Part shown: positions 10,165 to 18,179 of the stretch, piece by piece
How positions within the stretch are numbered: position 1 is the stretch's first letter
Layout: each line of letters starts with the position of its first letter
Program-made: the position numbers and the translations under genes
Source of the DNA: DAIDKA01 sp036498905
GTDB taxonomy: Bacteria; Pseudomonadota; Gammaproteobacteria; Steroidobacterales; Steroidobacteraceae
Assembly (NCBI GenBank): GCA_036498905.1
Contig: DASYER010000137.1
Location: 1-25,720, forward strand
Length of the DNA: 25,720 bases
Reading direction: 5' to 3'
The notes under the pieces: generated by a model
Seen by the model: the letters and a program-made list of their open reading frames with translations, nothing else
What the model was told of the DNA's origin: nothing
The model's database searches: none

Positions 10165-10318
10165 TGGAGTTCTCCCAAAGGTACGGGAGGCACACTGGCG
10201 CAGATGCGCCGCCGCGCTCAGAAGTCGGCGCCTCCGCTTGTCGTCAGAATTCGCCGACCGATGTAGGACAAGTGTAGTGTTAAATTCAACAACTTATTGA
10301 TTGTTAAGGATAAGGTTC

Positions 10319-11109
10319 TTACCGATCGACATGAATCCGTAGGGCGAAGACAGACACCGGGCCCCGGTCAAGGTTGTAGGCCGGGTCTTTGATCCATTGA
10401 TAGTCGAAGGTGAGGTGCGCGAATGGGAGAACGGCCGCCTTGTAGTAGGTCTCGATGATTTTCTCCGGACCTTCATGCAGCAGCTGCCCGTCCCCGACCA
10501 GGATTCCAAGGCCGCCCGCCGCCAGGTACTGCTGGCGGGCCGCCGAGATCTCATGACGATGGCCGCCACTGCGACCGTATCCCCGCCGCGCCGCCAGTGC
10601 GATCCTTTCAGCGACAGCCCGAGGGAGAAGGTCCGGTCGATGTCGGTGAACTCGTAGGCCTCGACATTGCCGGCGGACTTGCCGAAGCGCGCGAATGCAC
10701 CCAGATCATCCGTCAGCGCCTGTTCGATGTTCAGATCGGCACCGAGCCGGCTGCGATAGCCGCGCACGGCGGCAATATCGACGGCGGCCGCATCGTTGCG
10801 AGCCACCTCGAGCGCCTGCTCCAGCAGTCCCATGCGGCCGCGAGTGTCGAAGAGCTTCGCCATGACCTTGCCGCTGCGCTGCGCAATCGCGTAGCGTTTT
10901 TCGAGCTCCACAATGCTCGGGAACTCATGAAAGCCCGGTTCCAGATGCTCACTGTTGGGGACATCGGACAGATCGAACACGCCGAGGCGCAGGGCCCAGC
11001 TCCCCTGGTAACGCTCGGCGGCCGCGCCCACGGTGTAACCCCACGCTGCCAGGGCGAAGAACATGGCGATATTGATTCGATCCGGACCGATCGACAGGCG
11101 TGCGATCAT
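10319..11109 (-). pseudogene. OprB-type carbohydrate porin remnant, 5'-truncated and frameshifted
   Basis: Read on the minus strand, the sequence encodes the C-terminal part of an OprB-family carbohydrate-selective outer-membrane porin. Recognisable segments include GYTVGAAAERYQG, LRLGVFDLSDVPNS, YEFTDIDRT and, in another frame, YLAAGGLGILVGDG, DYQWIKDPAYN and DRGPVSVFALRIHV ending at TAA 10319-10321. The reading frame breaks at about 10554/10555. Restoring one base there gives IVNEIS, close to the family's usual VVNGIS. Unrepaired, the frame runs on as unrelated sequence to 10294. The signal peptide and roughly the first half of a normal porin (about 400 residues or more) are missing; upstream DNA is the start of the efflux operon. 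The remaining coding pattern is well preserved, so inactivation looks recent. A sequencing error could explain the frameshift but not the missing N-terminus. Confidence 0.8.
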
Positions 11110-11153
11110 GATGCGTACAACGGTAGCTCACTATTGTTTCTGGAGCTTTGCTG

Positions 11154-12227
11154 ATGTCCGCAAGAGACCCGTGGGCAATGTTCAGGGCGGCGCCGGATTG
11201 GATCTGGCGCGCCATCATTTTCCTGCTCGCACTTGCGGTGCTGCTGGTGATTACCACGCGCTGGCGTATTTGGGAAACCAATGAACGGCGGCAGAGCACC
11301 GATGATGCCTATCTGCAGTCCGATCTCACACCCATTGCCGCCCGTGTGTCCGGCTATATCCGCGACATGCCGGTTCAGGACTACGACCACGTCCATAAGG
11401 GCCAGCTCATCGCACAACTGGTCGATGATGACTACAAGGCCGCGGTGGCCCAGCTGACCGCCAGTGTGGCCGCGGCCGCCGCGCAGATCGGGACGATCAC
11501 GGCGCAGCGCGGTCTGCAGGAATCGAATGTGCAGGCCGCCCAGGCCGCCATTGCCGCGACGCAGGCCGGTGTCGAACAGAACGGGCGCGACCTGGCCCGC
11601 CAGCAGAAACTGCTGAGCACCGGCTCCTCATCCGCCGAGGCCGGCGAAAAGCTCAAGACCACGGCCGCACAGCTGGACGCGCAGTTGCGGCAGGTGCGCG
11701 CACAGGCGAATGGGGCCCGGCATCAGCTGCTGGTGCTCGATGCCCAGAAAGTGCAGGCGCAGGCGGCGCTCGCGGCAGCGCAGGCGGCGCTGGATGTGGC
11801 GCGGATCAATCTGGGCTATACAACAATAGTCGCACCCGAAGACGGCATCATCGCTCAGCGCCAGTTGAAGCCCGGCCAGCTGGTCGGGGTGGGTGGCCAG
11901 ATCACGACGCTGACACCACTACCGCGCATCTGGGTGTTGGCCAACTACAAGGAAACGCAGCTCACGCACATGGACGTCGGGGCGCCCGCGACCATCGCCG
12001 TGGATGCCTTCCCTGGGCACACGCTGCGCGGCAAGGTGCTCGCGTTCGCGCCCGGCGCCGGCTCACAGTTCGCCTTGCTGCCACCGGATAATGCGACCGG
12101 CAATTTCACCAAGGTCGTGCAGCGCGTGGCGGTGAAGATATCGGTCGTCGATGCCGACGGCCTGCTCGATCGGTTGCGACCCGGCATGTCGGTGGTGGCC
12201 ACCGTCGACACGCGTGGCGCCCGGTGA
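11154..12227 (+). CDS. HlyD/EmrA-type periplasmic adaptor of a tripartite efflux pump
   Basis: This 357-residue protein should link the inner-membrane transporter encoded next to it with the outer-membrane channel. A short cytoplasmic N-terminus is followed by one membrane anchor (about 17-36). The first half of a lipoyl-like domain includes ARVSGYIRDMPV and the HKGQLIAQLVDDDY stretch (about 62-94). A long Ala/Gln-rich coiled-coil hairpin covers about 95-210. The second lipoyl half (TIVAPEDGII) and a beta-barrel region (WVLANYKETQL) follow. The ATG at 11154 has GGAG 8 nt upstream and is preferred over the in-frame TTG at 11148. The end overlaps the MFS gene by 4 nt (GTGA), so the two are translationally coupled. 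Confidence 0.92.
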   Translation: MSARDPWAMFRAAPDWIWRAIIFLLALAVLLVITTRWRIWETNERRQSTDDAYLQSDLTPIAARVSGYIRDMPVQDYDHVHKGQLIAQLVDDDYKAAVAQLTASVAAAAAQIGTITAQRGLQESNVQAAQAAIAATQAGVEQNGRDLARQQKLLSTGSSSAEAGEKLKTTAAQLDAQLRQVRAQANGARHQLLVLDAQKVQAQAALAAAQAALDVARINLGYTTIVAPEDGIIAQRQLKPGQLVGVGGQITTLTPLPRIWVLANYKETQLTHMDVGAPATIAVDAFPGHTLRGKVLAFAPGAGSQFALLPPDNATGNFTKVVQRVAVKISVVDADGLLDRLRPGMSVVATVDTRGAR

Positions 12228-13795
12228 AAGAGGACACGCGGATCCCGTGGCTGGGCCTCGGCGCCGTGCTGCTGGGTACGTTCATCTCCACCGTGAACTC
12301 GCGGTTGTCGAGTTTCGGACTGGCCGACATCCGCGGTGCGGTCCATGCAAGTTTCGATCAGGGGGCCTGGATCACCACCGCGCAGTCGGTGGCGCAGATG
12401 TTCGTCGCACCCGCCGCGATCTGGTTCGGCGCCGTGCACGGCACCCGCCGCGTGCTGATGGAGTCGGCCGTGGCGTTTGCGGTGGTGTGCCTGATCCAGC
12501 CCTATGCGCCGAATATCCAGACCATGCTCGGCCTGCAGTTTGTCGGTGGCCTGGCCTCCGGGTGCTTCATCCCGCTCACGCTGGGTTTCATTCTGCGCAA
12601 TATGCCGCCGAAGGCCTGGGCGTACGGCATTGCGTTGTATGCGCTGAATCTGGAAGTGTCGCTGAATGTCTCCGCCTCACTCGAGGGCTGGTATATCGAG
12701 CATCTGTCCTGGCGCTGGATTTTCTGGCAGAACGTACCGCTGGCGCTGGGTATGTGGTTTTGCCTGAAAGTTGGTACGCGCCCCGAAGTCATCACCTCGG
12801 GGGTGCCGCCGCCGGACTGGTTCGGACTGGTGAGCGGTGGGGTCGGATTGGGACTGCTGTACGCGGCGCTCGATCAGGGTAATCGGCTCGACTGGCAGCA
12901 CTCCGGGCTGATATGGGGCCTGCTCGGCGCTGGGGTGGTGCTGCTGGTGGGCTTCTTCGCCAACGAGCGCCTGTCCGCCGCTCCGGCCGTGAACCTGCGC
13001 GTCGCCTTTACCGCGCCTTTGCCGCGGCTGCTGATCCTGGTCGGATTCCTGCGTCTGACCATTCTGTCCACGGCGTTCCTGATTCCACAGTTCCTCATCA
13101 CGGTACGCGGCTACCGGGCACTTGAAGTCGGACAGACACTGATCTGGCTGGCGATGCCGCAGTTGTTCATCTGCTTTATGGCCGGTTACCTGATGCGCCG
13201 CGTGGACCCGCGCTTCGTGGCCTCCTGTGGCTTCATACTGATCTGCGTGGGATGCCTGATGGTGGCGCATGGACTGACGCCGAACTGGGGCACCGACCAG
13301 TTCCTGCCCTCGCAGCTGGTGCAGGCCGTGGGCCAGAGTCTCGCGCTATCGGGCACGGTGTTTTTCGCCATCCTGCATCTGCGGCCGCAGGACGCGTTGA
13401 CCTTCGGTGCCGCGGTGCAGACCGCGCGCATCATGGGCGGGGAGGTCGGTCTGGCGTTCATCACCACCTTGCTGCGCGTACGCGGGCAGGTGGCCTCGAA
13501 TCTGCTCGGCCAGCATGTGCAGGTCGGTGACGTCCAGGTCCTGCAGCGCATACAGGCCTACGGCGCTGCGACCGCCCGCGCGGGCGATCCGGGCTCGGCG
13601 AGCGCGCGCGGCGCGGCGGTGCTCAACGGCATCGTGCATGCCACCGCCGTCACCCAGGCAATCATGGACGCCTTCGTGGTGCTGGCCGGCGCCACGGCCA
13701 TTACCGTAATGCTGATCGTGACCCGCCGCGCCGCGCCGCGGGGCCCGGCCTCCCACGTGCCTTTTTTCCGGCGGCGCGCGGACGCTGCGCCATGA
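12224..13795 (+). CDS. MFS efflux transporter, DHA2 (EmrB-like) family
   Basis: This 523-residue inner-membrane protein has many hydrophobic segments, consistent with a 14-helix DHA2 drug:proton antiporter. The pattern GAWITTAQSVAQM near 47-60 and the WRWIFWQNVP motif after helix 6 are typical of EmrB relatives. The first helix reads FISTVNSRLSSFGLADIRG, without the LDxTIVNVALP signature of classical EmrB, so it belongs to a divergent branch whose substrate may differ. It starts with GTG, overlapping the adaptor stop in GTGA. Its end overlaps the outer-membrane factor start in ATGA. The C-terminus ends in a short Arg/Pro-rich cytoplasmic tail. No regulator gene is adjacent. Confidence 0.92.
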   Translation: MKEDTRIPWLGLGAVLLGTFISTVNSRLSSFGLADIRGAVHASFDQGAWITTAQSVAQMFVAPAAIWFGAVHGTRRVLMESAVAFAVVCLIQPYAPNIQTMLGLQFVGGLASGCFIPLTLGFILRNMPPKAWAYGIALYALNLEVSLNVSASLEGWYIEHLSWRWIFWQNVPLALGMWFCLKVGTRPEVITSGVPPPDWFGLVSGGVGLGLLYAALDQGNRLDWQHSGLIWGLLGAGVVLLVGFFANERLSAAPAVNLRVAFTAPLPRLLILVGFLRLTILSTAFLIPQFLITVRGYRALEVGQTLIWLAMPQLFICFMAGYLMRRVDPRFVASCGFILICVGCLMVAHGLTPNWGTDQFLPSQLVQAVGQSLALSGTVFFAILHLRPQDALTFGAAVQTARIMGGEVGLAFITTLLRVRGQVASNLLGQHVQVGDVQVLQRIQAYGAATARAGDPGSASARGAAVLNGIVHATAVTQAIMDAFVVLAGATAITVMLIVTRRAAPRGPASHVPFFRRRADAAP

Positions 13796-15198
13796 AAACC
13801 TTCGCAGTGCTGTGCTTCGCATGCCTCGCCGGCTGCACCGTCGGGCCGGACTATCACGCGCCGCCACCCGTGCCCGGCACGCAGGTGCCGCTGCTGGGGA
13901 CGCGCGAGGCCCAGGCCATGGGCAGCGAGCCGCCGCAGCAGTGGTGGCAGCTGTACCAGGACCCGGCGCTGAACGATCTGGTGCAGGAGGCGTTTCGCGC
14001 CAACACCGATCTGGCGGTGGCCGCGGCCAATCTCGCCGCGGCGCGCGCCACGCTCGAGTCCGCACGGGTCGGACGGTATCCGCAGACACAGCTCGGTGTC
14101 GGGACCGAACGCGGCCGGGATGCGGTGACCGATGAGATCCTGGAGATCGGCGGTCACGCGCCGCAGACCCTGGGGTTCTACGACGCCCTGCTCGATGTGT
14201 CCTACGAGGTGGATCTGTTCGGGCATGTGCGACGTGGCATCGAGGCGGCGCGCGCCGATACCGAGGCCGCGCTCGCCGCGCGCGACATCGTGAAGATCAC
14301 GGTTGCCGCCGAGACCACCCGCGCGTACGCCCAGGTGTGCGCGCTGGGGGAGGCGATTGCGGTCGCGCGGCATTCGATCGACGTCGTGACGCACGAGGCG
14401 CAGATCACCACCGATCGGCGCGATGCCGGCGCCGCGGCCGATTTCGATGTCGTACGTGCGCAAGCCCTGCTGGCGCAGGTGCGCGCCGCGCTGCCGCCCC
14501 TCGCCGGACAGCGCCAGGCGGCTTTATTTCAGCTGGCGCAGCTGCTCGCTCGGCCGCCCGGCGGGGCGCCGCAGGCGGCTCAGGATTGCGTGGTGCCGCC
14601 GCGGCTGACAACGCTGATCCCGGTGGGCGATGGTGCCTCGCTGCTGGCGCGACGCCCGGATGTGCGTCAGGCCGAGCGGCGCATTGCCGGCGCCACGGCG
14701 CGCATCGGGGTGGCCACCGCGGACCTATATCCGCGTATTTCCTTGCTCGGCACTTACGGCGGTATCGGTACGCAGGTCAGTGACGTGGCGGACAGCGTGG
14801 GACTGACCTGGGGTATTGGCCCACGGATCAGCTGGAGCTTTCCCAACCAGTCACCGGTGCGCGCGCGCATCAAGCAGGCGCGCGCCGGCGAACAGGCGGC
14901 CGTGGCGCGATTCGATGGCGTCGTACTGCAGGCATTGGAGGAGACGGATCAGGCGCTTTCAACATATGCCGCAGAACTGGCGCGTCGTGAAGAACTGCGC
15001 ATCGCCCGTGACCGCGCCCAGCAGGCCTTCAATATGGCCCACGATCAGTTCCTGGCCGGGGCGACCAGCAATCTGGATCTGCTCACGGCTGAATCGACCG
15101 CAGTGGCCGCCGATGCGGCACTGGCCGCCTCCGATGGTGCCGTGGCGCAGGATCAGATCGGTGTCTTCAAGGCGCTGGGCGGCGGTTGGCAGCCGTAA
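13792..15198 (+). CDS. Outer-membrane efflux lipoprotein, NodT/OprM family (TolC-like)
   Basis: This 468-residue outer-membrane channel completes the tripartite pump. A lipoprotein signal peptide ends in LAGC, with lipidated Cys15, followed by the TVGPDYHAP sequence typical of the NodT group. Two outer-membrane efflux repeats follow in the first and second halves; the RRPDVRQAERRIAGA segment marks the start of the second. Length is normal for the family (about 460-490). The start codon overlaps the transporter stop in ATGA, so the three pump proteins come from one coupled message. Such pumps export drugs, aromatic acids or other toxic compounds; the substrate is not readable here. Confidence 0.94.
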   Translation: MKTFAVLCFACLAGCTVGPDYHAPPPVPGTQVPLLGTREAQAMGSEPPQQWWQLYQDPALNDLVQEAFRANTDLAVAAANLAAARATLESARVGRYPQTQLGVGTERGRDAVTDEILEIGGHAPQTLGFYDALLDVSYEVDLFGHVRRGIEAARADTEAALAARDIVKITVAAETTRAYAQVCALGEAIAVARHSIDVVTHEAQITTDRRDAGAAADFDVVRAQALLAQVRAALPPLAGQRQAALFQLAQLLARPPGGAPQAAQDCVVPPRLTTLIPVGDGASLLARRPDVRQAERRIAGATARIGVATADLYPRISLLGTYGGIGTQVSDVADSVGLTWGIGPRISWSFPNQSPVRARIKQARAGEQAAVARFDGVVLQALEETDQALSTYAAELARREELRIARDRAQQAFNMAHDQFLAGATSNLDLLTAESTAVAADAALAASDGAVAQDQIGVFKALGGGWQP

Positions 15199-15250
15199 AT
15201 GCTGCAGCTGTCAAGGCTAAAGTTGCGTGGCATCCGGCAAATTTGCCCTG

Positions 15251-15256
15251 TACAAT
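15251..15256 (+). promoter_or_regulatory. Candidate -10 box of tRNA-Asp
   Basis: TACAAT lies 17 nt before the mature tRNA and is followed by a GC-rich stretch (CCGGCTCCCC). It matches five of six consensus bases. No convincing -35 is seen at 16-18 nt upstream. Confidence 0.4.
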
Positions 15257-15273
15257 CCGGCTCCCCAAAAGCT

Positions 15274-15350
15274 GGAGCGGTAGTTCAGCTGGTTAGAATA
15301 CCGGCCTGTCACGCCGGGGGTCGCGGGTTCGAGTCCCGTCCGCTCCGCCA
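15274..15350 (+). tRNA. tRNA-Asp, anticodon GUC
   Basis: This 77-nt tRNA has encoded CCA at 15348-15350. The acceptor stem GGAGCGG/CCGCTCC pairs perfectly and the discriminator is G, an aspartate identity base. The anticodon stem CCGGC/GCCGG encloses CTGTCAC, giving GTC. The T arm GCGGG/CCCGT with loop TTCGAGT is canonical. A toxin-antitoxin pair lies immediately downstream on the opposite strand. Confidence 0.97.
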
Positions 15351-15371
15351 TTTTATCGAGCCGTTGGTGAG

Positions 15372-15746
15372 CTAAACGACTTCGACAAAGTCTCCATAGC
15401 CGCCTAACACGGCATCATCCGTCAGGAGGATCATCGGCTCGCATCGCGCTTGTGCCACCAGCAGGCGATCGAATGCATCCTTGTGAATGGGGGGAAGCTG
15501 CACGACCTTCGCCGCGTGGCTGCCCGTGATCGGCAAGAGATTGAAGCCCGCCGGCTCTATACCGGCGAGGATTTCAGCGGGATCTGCGGCGAGTTTGCCC
15601 AGAGCGCATTTAATGCTGATTTCCCAAATTGAAGCGGCGCTCGCATATACCTCGCCGGAGTCGATGCGTTGTCGCGCCCGCTTCGAGAGCTTTGCCGGCG
15701 AGGCGAGCGCCCAAAGCAGCAGATGCGTATCCAGTAACACCCGCAT
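15372..15746 (-). CDS. vapC: VapC-like PIN-domain ribonuclease toxin
   Basis: This 124-residue PIN-domain protein is the probable toxin of a type II toxin-antitoxin module. Conserved acidic metal-binding residues are visible as Asp6 (LLDTHLLLW), Glu42 (SIWEISIK), Asp93 (KDAFDRLLVAQA) and Asp110-111 (LTDDAV). VapC-type toxins cleave tRNA or rRNA and arrest growth. The gene starts 2 nt after the antitoxin stop, in the usual antitoxin-first order. It ends 21 nt from the 3' end of tRNA-Asp, on the opposite strand. The exact RNA target cannot be inferred. The pair may be an acquired element. Confidence 0.9.
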   Translation of the reverse strand: MRVLLDTHLLLWALASPAKLSKRARQRIDSGEVYASAASIWEISIKCALGKLAADPAEILAGIEPAGFNLLPITGSHAAKVVQLPPIHKDAFDRLLVAQARCEPMILLTDDAVLGGYGDFVEVV

Positions 15747-15748
15747 CG

Positions 15749-15985
15749 CTAACGTCCTTCAAATGTCGACAGCGTTTCATCGTCCAACGGAGCATTGAAG
15801 TCGTTCGGTACTTTGATCTTGCCCTTCAGTAGCCCGAGATGCTTCTTGCGGATGGGCGTCGCAATGGGAACCAGTTGCGCCATCGGCTTACCCGCCTTGG
15901 CAATAATGATTTGCGCGCCCGCGGCGACTTCCTCCACCAGCCGTGACAGATGGGTCTTTGCCTCGTGAATGTTCACGGTCTTCAT
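15749..15985 (-). CDS. Phd/YefM-type antitoxin
   Basis: This 78-residue protein neutralises the adjacent PIN toxin and probably represses its own operon. The N-terminal Phd/YefM fold is marked by VNIHEAKTHLSRLVEEV (4-20), then the IIIAKAGKPMAQLVP strand-turn (26-40). The C-terminal tail (about 48-78, ending LDDETLSTFEGR) would wrap around the toxin active site. Phd/YefM antitoxins paired with PIN toxins of this LLDTHLLLW type are common. An inverted repeat 11 nt before its ATG is a likely operator. Confidence 0.9.
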   Translation of the reverse strand: MKTVNIHEAKTHLSRLVEEVAAGAQIIIAKAGKPMAQLVPIATPIRKKHLGLLKGKIKVPNDFNAPLDDETLSTFEGR

Positions 15986-15995
15986 AACGATACTC

Positions 15996-16014
15996 GACTA
16001 AACTAAACTTAGTC
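15996..16014. promoter_or_regulatory. Candidate operator of the toxin-antitoxin operon
   Basis: GACTAA (15996-16001) and TTAGTC (16009-16014) form an inverted repeat with a 7-nt AT-rich centre, 11 nt upstream of the antitoxin start. Phd/YefM antitoxins bind such short palindromes over their promoters. The AT-rich island stands out from its GC-rich surroundings. Confidence 0.5.
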
Positions 16015-16087
16015 CACTGTAGCGAGAAGGGCGCACTTTGACATGACCAAGGGCTATCGGTAGCTCCCAATCCCCGTCGTACGGGTT

Positions 16088-16096
16088 TGCTATAAT
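16088..16096 (+). promoter_or_regulatory. Candidate extended -10 promoter for ppiD
   Basis: TGCTATAAT contains a perfect TATAAT at 16091-16096 with an extended TGn. This predicts a transcript start near 16103 and a leader of about 150 nt before ppiD. The leader has TTTCCGG/CCGGAAA (16154-16160 and 16178-16184), able to form a 7-bp stem with a 17-nt loop. A weaker second promoter, GTGACA (16211-16216), 16 nt, TATCTT (16233-16238), lies just before the gene. The 267 nt between the antitoxin and ppiD holds no gene I can support. Confidence 0.5.
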
Positions 16097-16252
16097 GGCG
16101 GCAGCTGAATCCCCACTTTCAGATGACGCCAAACAGTCAACGGGTCGGGGGTATTTCCGGGGTATGCGGCCACCGATCCGGAAAATAATCTAATAGAAAT
16201 ATTGGGTTATGTGACAGTTTACGTCCGTCCGCTATCTTAAAGACCCGAAGAG

Positions 16253-18169
16253 ATGCTGCAACAAATTGGTGATAGCTTAAAGGGCCACAAGTGGCTCACG
16301 TACACGGTGTTCGGTGCGCTGGCACTGATCTTCGCGGCGTGGGGTGCTTACGGCATTGCCAATCTGAACTTCGGCAGCAGCAGTTATGCCGCCAAGGTCA
16401 ATGGCCACACGATTGCTTATGAGGATGTTCGTTCTGCCTGGCAGCGCGAACAGAATCAGTGGCAGCAACGATTCGGCGGCGACATGCCGGCCGGCCAGCG
16501 CTCGGTGCTGGAGGACCAGTTGCTCGAACAGGCGGTGCGCAGTGCGCTGATCACCGATCGGGCCAAGGATCTGGGCTATCGCGTTTCGCAGCAGCAGCTC
16601 AGCTCCGCGGTGCGCGCCGAACAGGCATTCCAGCTCGACGGTCAGTACAACGCGGATGTCGCCAAGTCGCGATTGGCGCAGGCGGGGATCACCCCGGAGC
16701 AGTACGCGAACGACCTGCGCAGCGAGCTGGAGCGGCGCGAACTGGAGGATGGCATCCAGCTCTCGCAGTTCATCACGCCCACGGAAGTGGAGCGCCTGCA
16801 CGCCCTGAATGACCAGGAACGCCAGATCCGCTACGCGCTGCTGCCGGTCGAGAAGTACGCGGCGGCCGCGCAGGTCTCGGATGCGGCCGTCCAGGCCTAC
16901 TACGATTCGCGCAAGTCGCAGTTCATGACCCCCGAGTCGGTGAATCTGCAGTACGCGCAGCTGACTCTTGCTCAGGTGGCCGCGCAGATCACGGTGAGCG
17001 ATGCCGATCTGCAGGACTATTACACGAAGAACAAGAATCGTTACATCTCCACCGAGCAGCGCCGTGCGCACCAGATCCTGGTGGCCGTGAACGCGAAGGT
17101 CGATGATGCGGCCGCCTTGAAGAAGGCGCAGGACATCGAGGCGAAGTTGAAAGCCGGCGGCAATTTCGAGGCGCTGGCCAAGCAGTCATCGGATGATGCC
17201 GGTTCGGCAGCCCAGGGCGGCGATCTGGGCCTGGTCGAGCGCACCAGTCTCGAAGGTCCGTTCGGTGATGCGCTGTTCGCCATGAAAACCGGTGACATCA
17301 GCGCCCCGGTTCGTACCAAGTACGGCTATCACGTCATCCGTCTGGATGAAATCGACCCGGCCAAGGGCAAGACCTTCGAGGAGGCGCGCGCGGATGTGCT
17401 CACGCAGCTGCGTCACGACCGCGCGGCCGACAAGTTCGGCGACATTCAGGAGCAGCTGCAGCAGAAGATCGATCAGTCGGGCCAGACGCTGGACTCCCTC
17501 GCCAAGGAATTTGGCCTCACGCTGGGCGCCGTCCCCGCATTCCTCAAGAGCACCGGCGGCGGCGATCTGGGTTCCTCCAAGGATCTGCAGGACCTGGTGT
17601 TCGGCGATGCCGTGCTCGGCGAGCATCGGATCGGTGGACCGATCGTGCTGGATAACGATCGACTGGTGCTGGTGAAGGACCTCTCGCACGCATTGCCGAT
17701 GCCCAAGCCGCTGGCCACGGTGCGCGATCAGATCGTGGCGACACTGCGTAAGGAGTCGGGCACACAGGCTGCGCTGAAGGCGGCCGAAGCGGCCGTCAAG
17801 GACTTGCAGTCGGGTAAGGATTTTGATGCCGTGGCCAAGGAGCTGGGCGTCACGGCCGATGCGGCGCGCTTCGTGGGGCGCCAGGATCCTTCAGTGCCGG
17901 CGCCGATCCGCGATGCCGCGTTCAAGGCGGTGAAGCCGGGCGAGCACCAGCCGCTGTATGAGGCCCTGCCGCAACCTGATGGTGCGGCCCTGGTGCTGGG
18001 TATCATGGCGGTACGCGTGGCTCCGGCGCCCACTGACCCGCAGCAGATGGCGGCCCAGACGCATCAGCTGGCCCTGCAGTACGGCGAGGATGATGCGCGC
18101 GCCTACGTTGAACAGGCGCGCAAGACGGCCAAGGTACAGAAGAACATCGAGGTGTTCGACCAGCAGTAG
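16253..18169 (+). CDS. ppiD: PpiD, membrane-anchored periplasmic chaperone and PPIase-like protein
   Basis: This 638-residue protein is anchored in the inner membrane and helps newly secreted proteins fold at the Sec translocon. A short cytoplasmic N-terminus precedes one membrane segment (about 15-36, TYTVFGALALIFAAWGAYGI). A SurA-like N-terminal chaperone region follows (about 45-260), then a parvulin (PpiC-type) domain at about 271-367, with RRAHQILV, GGDLGLVER and the YGYHVIRLDE end. The long C-terminal region is also chaperone-like. Length is near E. coli PpiD (623). The predicted start has only a weak ribosome-binding site (GAAGAG next to ATG). The gene converges with fabI, with 10 nt between their stops. 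Confidence 0.95.
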   Translation: MLQQIGDSLKGHKWLTYTVFGALALIFAAWGAYGIANLNFGSSSYAAKVNGHTIAYEDVRSAWQREQNQWQQRFGGDMPAGQRSVLEDQLLEQAVRSALITDRAKDLGYRVSQQQLSSAVRAEQAFQLDGQYNADVAKSRLAQAGITPEQYANDLRSELERRELEDGIQLSQFITPTEVERLHALNDQERQIRYALLPVEKYAAAAQVSDAAVQAYYDSRKSQFMTPESVNLQYAQLTLAQVAAQITVSDADLQDYYTKNKNRYISTEQRRAHQILVAVNAKVDDAAALKKAQDIEAKLKAGGNFEALAKQSSDDAGSAAQGGDLGLVERTSLEGPFGDALFAMKTGDISAPVRTKYGYHVIRLDEIDPAKGKTFEEARADVLTQLRHDRAADKFGDIQEQLQQKIDQSGQTLDSLAKEFGLTLGAVPAFLKSTGGGDLGSSKDLQDLVFGDAVLGEHRIGGPIVLDNDRLVLVKDLSHALPMPKPLATVRDQIVATLRKESGTQAALKAAEAAVKDLQSGKDFDAVAKELGVTADAARFVGRQDPSVPAPIRDAAFKAVKPGEHQPLYEALPQPDGAALVLGIMAVRVAPAPTDPQQMAAQTHQLALQYGEDDARAYVEQARKTAKVQKNIEVFDQQ

Positions 18170-18179
18170 GCGCGGCCGC

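Noticed and set aside
10294..11109. The 271-codon frame as an intact novel gene
   Set aside because: Its last third is out-of-frame porin sequence. The true porin C-terminus is readable in another frame, so it is treated as a pseudogene.
16038..16066. Perfect TTGACA at 16038-16043 as a ppiD promoter
   Set aside because: The sequence 17 nt downstream (TAGCTC) is a poor -10. The TATAAT at 16091 is too far away to pair with it.
15337..16233. Possible att repeat of the tRNA-Asp 3' end (CGTCCGCT at 15337-15344 and 16226-16233)
   Set aside because: An 8-bp match in GC-rich DNA is expected by chance, and no integrase is present.
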